Source of the DNA: Pseudomonadota bacterium | GTDB lineage: Bacteria; Pseudomonadota; Alphaproteobacteria; Micropepsales; Micropepsaceae | Assembly: GCA_023427355.1 (NCBI GenBank) | Contig: JAEZBK010000175.1 | Span: 1-9,509 of the forward strand | Direction of reading: 5' to 3' | Length of the DNA: 9,509 bases | Shown: one piece after another, positions 1 to 5,201 of the stretch | Layout: each line of letters opens with the position of its first letter | Numbering within the stretch: the first letter of the stretch is position 1 | Translations under genes and position numbers: made by a program | Notes under the pieces: generated by a model | Told to the model about the DNA's origin: nothing | The model's input: the letters and a program-made list of their open reading frames with translations, nothing else | Database searches by the model: none

Positions 1-1094
1 TTGCCGTGCAGATCGTCACCGGCATCGTGCTGGCCATGCACTATGTCGCCAATGTGGACCTCGCGTTCAATTCGGTCGAAAAGATCATGCGCGACGTCAA
101 TTACGGCTGGCTGATCCGCTATGTGCACGCCAATGGCGCGTCCATGTTCTTCCTGGCCGTCTATATCCATATGTTCCGTGGCATCTATTACGGCTCCTAC
201 AAGGCGCCGCGCGAGATCATCTGGATCCTGGGCGTGCTGATCTACCTGCTGATGACCGCCACGGCCTTCTTCGGCTACGTCCTGCCCTGGGGCCAGATGT
301 CCTTCTGGGGCGCGACCGTCATCACCAACCTGTTCAGCGCCATCCCCGTGATCGGCCCTGGCATCGCCACCTGGCTGTGGGGCGACTTCGCGGTCGGCGA
401 CCCGACCCTGAACCGCTTCTTCTCGCTGCACTACCTGCTGCCCTTCATCATCGCGGGCGTGGTGGGTCTGCACATCTGGGCGCTGCACGTCCCCGGCAAC
501 AACAACCCGCTGGGCATCGACGTGAAGACGCCGCAGGACACGGTGCCCTTCCACCCCTATTACACGGTGAAGGACGCCTTCTATCTGGTGCTCTTCATCA
601 TCTTCTTCGCCAGCTTCGTCTTCTTCGAGCCGGAGTTCTTCAACGCGCCGGACAACAACATCCCGGCCAACCCGCTGGCCACCCCGGCGCATATCGTGCC
701 GGAATGGTACCTGCTGCCCTTCTACGCCATGCTGCGTTCGGTGCCCGACAAGCTCCTGGGCGTCATCGTGATGGGCGCGGCCATCATCTCGTTGGCGGTC
801 CTGCCCTGGACCGACACCAGCCGGGTGCGCTCCAACCGCTTCCGCCCGACGATGAAGTGGTTCTTCTGGATGTTCGTCGCCGCCTGCCTGATCCTGGGCT
901 ATTGCGGCGCACAGACGGTTGACGCGACCATCTTCGGCATTCCGGCGGTGTGGATCGCCCGCGTGGCGACGCTCTACTACTTCGCCTTCATCTATCCGAT
1001 CATGTTCTTCGTCGGATTGTTTGAAACGCCGAAGCCGCTTCCTGCGTCCATTGCCCAATCCGTGCTCGGCAAGTCCGAAGGCGGTGACAAGTGA
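1..1094 (+). CDS. petB: Cytochrome b of the cytochrome bc1 complex (complex III), 5' end cut off by the window
   Basis: Membrane-embedded diheme subunit of ubiquinol:cytochrome c oxidoreductase, carrying the quinol-oxidising and quinone-reducing sites. The frame is open to the left edge, beginning AVQIVTG at base 3, so perhaps 50-70 N-terminal residues lie outside. Numbering from the GTG at base 6 (an internal codon), the four heme-ligand histidines are visible as H41 (YVHANGAS) and H55 (YIHMFRG) in one helix, and H142 (LHYLLPF) and H156 (GLHIWALH) in another. The Qo-site PEWY motif is at 232-235, and [13 protein letters not shown] at 93-105 is another family signature. Several hydrophobic helices follow to the C-terminus. 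The stop TGA (1092-1094) overlaps the GTG start of cytochrome c1, so the two are cotranscribed and probably translationally coupled. The Rieske gene is expected just upstream but is not in view. No anomaly is seen apart from the window truncation. Confidence 0.97.
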   Translation, partial: AVQIVTGIVLAMHYVANVDLAFNSVEKIMRDVNYGWLIRYVHANGASMFFLAVYIHMFRGIYYGSYKAPREIIWILGVLIYLLMTATAFFGYVLPWGQMSFWGATVITNLFSAIPVIGPGIATWLWGDFAVGDPTLNRFFSLHYLLPFIIAGVVGLHIWALHVPGNNNPLGIDVKTPQDTVPFHPYYTVKDAFYLVLFIIFFASFVFFEPEFFNAPDNNIPANPLATPAHIVPEWYLLPFYAMLRSVPDKLLGVIVMGAAIISLAVLPWTDTSRVRSNRFRPTMKWFFWMFVAACLILGYCGAQTVDATIFGIPAVWIARVATLYYFAFIYPIMFFVGLFETPKPLPASIAQSVLGKSEGGDK

Positions 1095-1903
1095 GCCAGA
1101 CCATGCGCTTTGCTCTTCGCATCACCCTGGCCGCCGGACTGGCCGTCGGCCTCGCCGCTCCCTCCTTCGCGGCGGAATCCAACCGCCGGGAGGACAAGGA
1201 CGTCCATTTCGGCTTTGAAAGTCCTTTCGGCACCTATGACCGGGCGGCGCTGCAGCGCGGCTACCAGGTCTACAAGGAAGTCTGCGCCGCCTGTCACAGC
1301 CTCAAGCGCATCGCTTTCCGCAACCTGACCGACGAAGGTGGCCCCGGCTTCTCCGTCGCCCAGGCCCGCGCGCTGGCGGCCGCGACCCAGGTCGTGGCCG
1401 GTCCCAACGATGCCGGCGAAACCCACAATGACAGTGGCGAGCCGCTGACGCGTCCGGCGGTGCTGGCGGATTATATCCCGCCGCCCTTCCCCAACGAAAA
1501 TGCCGCGCGCACGGCCAATGGCGGCGCCTTGCCGCCTGACCTGTCGCTGTTCGTGAAGACACGCCGCCACGGCTCGCACTATGTCTACTCGATCCTCACC
1601 GGCTATGGCGAAAAGCCGCCGGCGGGTGCGCTGGTTCCTGAAGGCAAGCACTACAATCCCTGGTTCGAAGGCGGGGCGATCAGCATGCCCAAGCCGTTGA
1701 GCGAAAATGGCGTCACCTTTGCCGACGGCACCAAGGCCACGATCGAGCAGCAGGCCCATGACGTGGTGACCTTCCTGCACTGGACCGCCGAGCCCAAGAT
1801 GGAAGAGCGCAAGCGTCTCGGCATCGCGGTGATCGGCTTCCTGCTCGCCTTTGCCGCCGTGCTGTTCCTGGCCTATCGCAAGGTCTGGAAGGACGCGCAC
1901 TAG
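1091..1903 (+). CDS. petC: Cytochrome c1 precursor of the cytochrome bc1 complex
   Basis: Membrane-anchored c-type cytochrome that passes electrons from the Rieske centre to soluble cytochrome c, on the periplasmic face. The 270 residues start with a Sec signal peptide (about 5-28, cleavage likely after SFA-A). The heme-attachment motif CAACH is at 65-69, and the probable axial methionine is M199 in [11 protein letters not shown] single C-terminal membrane anchor at about 243-261 is followed by a basic tail. Length is normal for proteobacterial c1. The start chosen is GTG at 1091, which overlaps the cytochrome b stop (GTGA) and has GAAGG at 1077-1081, 9 bases upstream. An in-frame ATG at 1103 would also leave a usable signal peptide but has no clear Shine-Dalgarno. 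The gene ends 25-50 bases before a strong hairpin terminator, so it is the last gene of the bc1 operon. Confidence 0.96.
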   Translation: MSQTMRFALRITLAAGLAVGLAAPSFAAESNRREDKDVHFGFESPFGTYDRAALQRGYQVYKEVCAACHSLKRIAFRNLTDEGGPGFSVAQARALAAATQVVAGPNDAGETHNDSGEPLTRPAVLADYIPPPFPNENAARTANGGALPPDLSLFVKTRRHGSHYVYSILTGYGEKPPAGALVPEGKHYNPWFEGGAISMPKPLSENGVTFADGTKATIEQQAHDVVTFLHWTAEPKMEERKRLGIAVIGFLLAFAAVLFLAYRKVWKDAH

Positions 1904-1925
1904 GCGTTCCGCACCGATCTGATGC

Positions 1926-1959
1926 GCAAGCCGCGGGGCAACCCGCGGCTTGTTCGTTT
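1926..1959 (+). terminator. Intrinsic terminator of the bc1 operon
   Basis: A perfect 10-base-pair stem (1928-1937 with 1942-1951, arm AAGCCGCGGG) closes a four-base GCAA loop of the GNRA type. A further C-G pair and a G-T wobble extend it at the base (1926-1927 with 1952-1953). The tail TTCGTTTC is T-rich but interrupted, so it is a GC-strong, U-weak terminator. It lies 23 bases after the petC stop and before mtnP, separating two functionally unrelated transcription units. Confidence 0.82.
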
Positions 1960-1977
1960 CGGGGGGTATGCTAAAAC
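1950..1977 (+). promoter_or_regulatory. Possible promoter of the mtnP cluster (weak candidate)
   Basis: The 54 bases between the bc1 terminator and the mtnP start are the only obvious place for a cluster promoter. The best pairing seen is TTGTTC (1950-1955) and TAAAAC (1972-1977) with a 16-base spacer. TATGCT (1967-1972) is a second -10-like hexamer without a well-spaced -35. Both matches are poor, and the -35 would overlap the right arm of the terminator stem. A transcript starting near 1984 would have a leader of only about 24 bases. No operator or riboswitch-sized leader is present. Confidence 0.25.
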
Positions 1978-2007
1978 GCCCCGCAACCTCCCAACCCCTG
2001 CACATCC

Positions 2008-2883
2008 ATGGCGCGCACCGTTCTCGGCATTATCGGCGGTTCCGGCGTCTATGACATTGAAGGGCTGGAAAATGCCCGCTGGCAGGCGGTGGACAGCCCC
2101 TGGGGGGCGCCCTCCGACCAGATCCTGACCGGCACGCTGCACGGCGTGGACATGGCGTTCCTGCCGCGCCATGGCCGCGGTCATGTCCAGACGCCCACCA
2201 GCATCAATTACCGCGCCAATATCGATGCCCTGAAGCGCATCGGCGTCACCGACGTGATTTCCGTCTCGGCTTGCGGCTCGCTCAGGGAAGAACTGCCGCC
2301 GGGCACTTTCGTGATGGCGGACCAGTTCATCGACCGCACCTTCGCCCGCGAAAAGAGTTTCTACGGTCCCGGCTTCGTCGCGCATCTGCCCATGGCCCAT
2401 CCCGTCTGCCCACGCCTGTCGGGCGCCCTGACGCTGGCGGCGCGCGAACAGAAGATCAGCCATGACGAAGGCGGCACCTATATCTGCATGGAAGGCCCGC
2501 AATTCTCGACCCGCGCCGAAAGCGAGCTGTATCGCTCCTGGGGCTGCTCGGTGATCGGCATGACGGCGATGCCCGAAGCGAAGCTCGCGCGCGAGGCGGA
2601 GCTTCCCTACGCCATCGTCGCCATGGTGACCGATTATGACTGCTGGCACGAAGATCATGACAGCGTCACGGTGGATGCCGTGATCGCGGTGATGAAGGGC
2701 AACGCCGCCAATGCCAGGAAGCTGATCGCCGCGGTTGCTCCCAAGCTGGGGCCGCAGCGCACACCCTCGCCGCTGGGGGTCGAATCCATGCTGGACGTGG
2801 CGGTGATGACCGCGCCCGACAAGCGCGATCCCGCGCTGATGGCCAAGCTTGACGCGGTCGCAGGCCGCATCCTCAGGAAATAA
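2008..2883 (+). CDS. mtnP: S-methyl-5'-thioadenosine phosphorylase
   Basis: Cytosolic enzyme splitting 5'-methylthioadenosine with phosphate into adenine and 5-methylthioribose 1-phosphate; relatives can also act on 5'-deoxyadenosine. The 291 residues match the trimeric purine-nucleoside phosphorylase (PNP/MTAP) family along their length. [10 protein letters not shown] at 7-16 is the N-terminal phosphate-binding loop, followed by PRHGRGH at 53-59, TSINYRAN at 64-71, [13 protein letters not shown] at 160-172, the ribose-site Met-Thr pair at 185-186 and TDYDCW at 208-213. The Asp residues of that last motif favour adenine over 6-oxopurines. ATG 2008 is forced because the glycine loop begins at residue 7 and no in-frame start lies just upstream. 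No Shine-Dalgarno precedes it: the 25 bases before it are C-rich. It heads the cluster, 11 bases before apt, whose product uses the adenine released. Confidence 0.95.
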   Translation: MARTVLGIIGGSGVYDIEGLENARWQAVDSPWGAPSDQILTGTLHGVDMAFLPRHGRGHVQTPTSINYRANIDALKRIGVTDVISVSACGSLREELPPGTFVMADQFIDRTFAREKSFYGPGFVAHLPMAHPVCPRLSGALTLAAREQKISHDEGGTYICMEGPQFSTRAESELYRSWGCSVIGMTAMPEAKLAREAELPYAIVAMVTDYDCWHEDHDSVTVDAVIAVMKGNAANARKLIAAVAPKLGPQRTPSPLGVESMLDVAVMTAPDKRDPALMAKLDAVAGRILRK

Positions 2884-2886
2884 GGA
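2882..2886 (+). promoter_or_regulatory. Ribosome binding site of apt
   Basis: AAGGA lies 8 bases before the apt ATG and overlaps the mtnP stop codon TAA (2881-2883). This fits reinitiation by ribosomes finishing mtnP. Confidence 0.7.
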
Positions 2887-2894
2887 ACGCGACA

Positions 2895-3422
2895 ATGGAC
2901 TTCACCCAGGTCATCCGCACCATTCCGGATTATCCCAAGCCGGGCATCCAGTTCCGCGACATCACCACGCTTCTGGGCAATCCGCGCGCCTTCCGCCGCG
3001 CGGTGGATGAAATGGTGCAGCCCTATGCCGGCGTGCGCGTCGACAAGGTCGCCGGGCTTGAAGCGCGGGGCTTCATCCTGGGCGGCGCGGTGGCGCACCA
3101 GCTCTCCACCGGCTTCGTGCCCATCCGCAAGAAAGGCAAGCTGCCCTTCACCACGATCGGCGAGGATTACGCGCTGGAATATGGCCAGGACCGGGTCGAG
3201 ATCCACACCGACGCCATCCAGCCGGGCGACAATGTGCTTCTGGTGGACGATCTGATCGCCACCGGTGGCACCGCGCTGGCGGGCATCCGCCTGATGGAGC
3301 GGGCAGGGGCAAAGATCATCGGCTGCTCCTTCGTCATTGACCTGCCGGAACTGGGCGGTGCCGACAAGCTGCGCGCCGCGGGCCACAAGGTCCATGCGCT
3401 GGTGGCGTTCGAGGGTCATTAA
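2895..3422 (+). CDS. apt: Adenine phosphoribosyltransferase
   Basis: Type I phosphoribosyltransferase that converts adenine and PRPP to AMP and pyrophosphate in the cytosol. The 175 residues are the normal size for bacterial Apt. [14 protein letters not shown] at 11-24 is the characteristic N-terminal segment, LEARGF at 55-60 is the pyrophosphate-side loop region, and [12 protein letters not shown] at 115-126 is the PRPP-binding motif with its adjacent acidic pair (D118, D119). The ATG at 2895 has AAGGA 8 bases upstream. Its position directly after mtnP is functionally apt: MtnP releases adenine and Apt recycles it, which also pulls the phosphorylase reaction forward. The stop TAA at 3420-3422 abuts a palindromic intergenic element. 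Confidence 0.96.
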   Translation: MDFTQVIRTIPDYPKPGIQFRDITTLLGNPRAFRRAVDEMVQPYAGVRVDKVAGLEARGFILGGAVAHQLSTGFVPIRKKGKLPFTTIGEDYALEYGQDRVEIHTDAIQPGDNVLLVDDLIATGGTALAGIRLMERAGAKIIGCSFVIDLPELGGADKLRAAGHKVHALVAFEGH

Positions 3423-3423
3423 A

Positions 3424-3489
3424 CCGGGCATGGCCCGCCAGCCCGAAGGGCGCGTGCGGGCCACCCAGGGCCATCATGGATTTGCCCGG
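3424..3489. repeat. Nested intergenic palindrome between apt and the GST gene
   Basis: Nearly the whole gap is self-complementary. The outer arms CCGGGCA (3424-3430) and TGCCCGG (3483-3489) are exact reverse complements. Immediately inside, TGGCCCGC (3431-3438) pairs exactly with GCGGGCCA (3456-3463), and that arm is topped by GCCC/GGGC (3441-3444 with 3448-3451) around a GAA loop. A second GGGCCA copy at 3468-3473 could compete with the first for TGGCCC. The predicted shape is a three-way junction. No T-tract follows, so it is not a standard terminator. It could be an RNA processing or stabilising structure, an attenuator, or one copy of a dispersed palindromic repeat; one window cannot tell. 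Confidence 0.6.
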
Positions 3490-3508
3490 CAGGGGATGCT
3501 GAAAGAGC

Positions 3509-4105
3509 ATGAAACTCTACTCCAACACCGCCTCGCCCTTTGGCCGCAAGTGCAAGATCATCGCGCACGAACTGGGCCTGACGCTGGAAATCGTCCGCAC
3601 CCTGCCGGTGCAGGATCCGGCGTTTCGCCGCGTCAATCCGCTGGGCAAGATTCCGGCGCTGGTGCTGGAGGACGGCTCGGTGCTCTTCGATTCCCCCGTC
3701 ATCTGCGAATATCTCAATGATCGCGGCGGCGGAAAATTCTTCCCCGCCGATACGCTGTTCAAGACCGCTACCAATCGCTGGAAGTCTCTGGGCCTCCAGG
3801 CGCTGGGCGATGGTATCGCCGACGCCGCCGTGGCCTATGTGATGCTGGGCCGCGAACCTGTTCCACCCGATGCCACCCGCGCGCGCCACATGGCCGCCAT
3901 CGAGGCCGGGCTGGATGCGCTGGAGCGCGCGAAACTGCAGGATCCGGTCACCATCGGCGAAATCGCCATTGCCTGCGCCATCGGCTATGTCGTGTTCCGC
4001 CTGCCCGATCTGGACTGGAAGGCGACGCGGCCACGCCTGGCCGCATGGTACGACAATTTCGCGCAGCGGCCTTCCATGCAGGCCACGATGCCCGCTTCGC
4101 CCTGA
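3509..4105 (+). CDS. Glutathione S-transferase family protein, YibF-like
   Basis: The 198 residues have the two-domain cytosolic GST layout. A thioredoxin-fold domain spans about 1-77, with the substrate-site stretch SNTASPFGRK at 5-14 (candidate catalytic S9; C15 nearby), NPLGKIPAL at 43-51 whose P49 is the expected cis-proline, and glutathione-contacting FDSPVICEYL at 60-69. An all-helical domain follows, with ALGDGIADA at 98-106, IAIACAIGYVVFR at 152-164 and a Trp-rich end. These C-terminal phrases resemble E. coli YibF, whose substrate is not known to me. It sits 86 bases after apt and 10 bases before mtnA, so it is probably cotranscribed with the MTA-salvage genes. It might scavenge a thio- or aldehyde intermediate, but that is a guess from position. 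The ATG at 3509 has only weak purine-rich sequence upstream (AGGGG at 3491-3495, GAAAGAG at 3501-3507). Confidence 0.88.
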   Translation: MKLYSNTASPFGRKCKIIAHELGLTLEIVRTLPVQDPAFRRVNPLGKIPALVLEDGSVLFDSPVICEYLNDRGGGKFFPADTLFKTATNRWKSLGLQALGDGIADAAVAYVMLGREPVPPDATRARHMAAIEAGLDALERAKLQDPVTIGEIAIACAIGYVVFRLPDLDWKATRPRLAAWYDNFAQRPSMQATMPASP

Positions 4106-4110
4106 AAGGG
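4105..4110 (+). promoter_or_regulatory. Ribosome binding site that fixes the mtnA start
   Basis: AAAGGG overlaps the last base of the GST stop codon (TGA 4103-4105) and sits 5 bases before ATG 4116. The reading frame of mtnA is open for about 250 bases further upstream, inside the GST gene. This site and the protein homology show that 4116 is the real start. Confidence 0.7.
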
Positions 4111-4115
4111 ACGCC

Positions 4116-5201
4116 ATGAAAATCAACGGCAAGCATTACCGCTCCATCTGGGCCATTGGCGACGATGCCTTCGGCATGATCGACCAGACCAGGCTGCCGC
4201 ATGAATTCGTCACGCTGACCATCCGCACACCCGACGAAGCCGCCCACGCCATCCGCGCCATGCAGACCCGTGGCGCGCCCCTGATCGGCGCGGTGGGCGC
4301 CTACGGCCTGGCGCTTGCGGTGCGTGAAGACGCTTCCGACGACGCCATCAACGCGATGGTGGAGATGCTCGCCGAAACCCGCCCCACCGCCATCAACCTG
4401 AAATGGGCGCTTTGGCGCATGCGCGGCGCCCTGCTCAACCAGCCGCACGGCCAGCGTGCCCGCCTGGCCTGGGAAGAAGCCGCGAGGATCGCCGATGAAG
4501 ACGTGGCGATGAGTGAGGCCATAGGTTTCAATGGCCTGAAGATCATCCAGGAGATCGCAGCCAGGAAACCGGGCGAGACGGTCAACATCCTCACCCATTG
4601 CAATGCCGGCTGGCTGGCCACGGTGGATTATGGCACCGCGCTCGCGCCCATCTACATGGCGCATGACGCGGGCATCCCGCTTCATGTGTGGGTGGACGAA
4701 ACGCGGCCTCGCAATCAGGGCGCGGCGCTGACGGCATTCGAGCTGGGCAGTCATGGCGTTCCCCATGCCATCCTGGTGGACAATGCCGGCGGCCATTACA
4801 TGCAGGCCGGCGCCGTGGACATGGTGATTGTCGGCACCGACCGCGTCACTGCCAATGGCGATGTCGCCAACAAGATCGGCACCTATCTGAAGGCGCTGGC
4901 GGCCAAGGACAACGATGTCCCCTTCTATGTCGCGTTGCCGTCCTCGACGATCGACTGGACGCTGGAATCGGGCCGCGACATCCCGATCGAGGAGCGCAGC
5001 CAGGATGAAGTACTCAAAATGTCCGGCCGCCTGCCCGACGGCAGCGTGACCATGGTGGAAATCGCCGCGCCCGGCTCTGGCGCCGCCAACCCCGGCTTCG
5101 ACGTGACACCGGCGCGCCTTGTCACCGGCCTGATCACCGAACGCGGCACCTGCCCGGCCACCACCGAAGGCTTGCGCAGCCTGTTCCCGGAACAGAAATG
5201 A
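4116..5201 (+). CDS. mtnA: S-methyl-5-thioribose-1-phosphate isomerase
   Basis: Cytosolic aldose-ketose isomerase converting 5-methylthioribose 1-phosphate to 5-methylthioribulose 1-phosphate; homologues also isomerise 5-deoxyribose 1-phosphate. The 361 residues belong to the MtnA branch of the eIF2B-like family. TRGAPLIGAVGAYG at 51-64 is the substrate-binding signature. LTHCNAG at 159-165 carries the catalytic cysteine (C162), ETRPRNQGAALTAFEL spans 195-210, and GTDRVTANGDVANKIGTY at 240-257 carries the catalytic Asp (D242). These positions are close to Cys160 and Asp240 of the Bacillus subtilis enzyme. The start is ATG 4116 behind AAAGGG. The stop TGA (5199-5201) overlaps the ATG of the next gene (ATGA), indicating translational coupling with the aldolase-dehydrogenase. 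The gene takes the MtnP product; no mtnK (methylthioribose kinase) is needed because phosphorylase MtnP supplies the 1-phosphate. Confidence 0.95.
   Translation: MKINGKHYRSIWAIGDDAFGMIDQTRLPHEFVTLTIRTPDEAAHAIRAMQTRGAPLIGAVGAYGLALAVREDASDDAINAMVEMLAETRPTAINLKWALWRMRGALLNQPHGQRARLAWEEAARIADEDVAMSEAIGFNGLKIIQEIAARKPGETVNILTHCNAGWLATVDYGTALAPIYMAHDAGIPLHVWVDETRPRNQGAALTAFELGSHGVPHAILVDNAGGHYMQAGAVDMVIVGTDRVTANGDVANKIGTYLKALAAKDNDVPFYVALPSSTIDWTLESGRDIPIEERSQDEVLKMSGRLPDGSVTMVEIAAPGSGAANPGFDVTPARLVTGLITERGTCPATTEGLRSLFPEQK

Noticed and set aside
1960..1983. CGGGG/CCCCG inverted repeat as a second hairpin or operator before mtnP
   Set aside because: The arms are 5 bases with a 14-base loop made of G and C runs. 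It is too weak to separate from composition.
1922..2128. A 68-codon + strand frame between petC and mtnP
   Set aside because: It runs through the terminator hairpin and into mtnP in another frame, with no ribosome binding site and no recognisable product.
3870..4115. A 5' extension of mtnA by 82 codons inside the GST gene
   Set aside because: The extension translates to Arg/Pro/Ser-rich sequence typical of a shifted frame, overlaps a good GST gene, and a proper AAAGGG site precedes ATG 4116, where MtnA homology begins.
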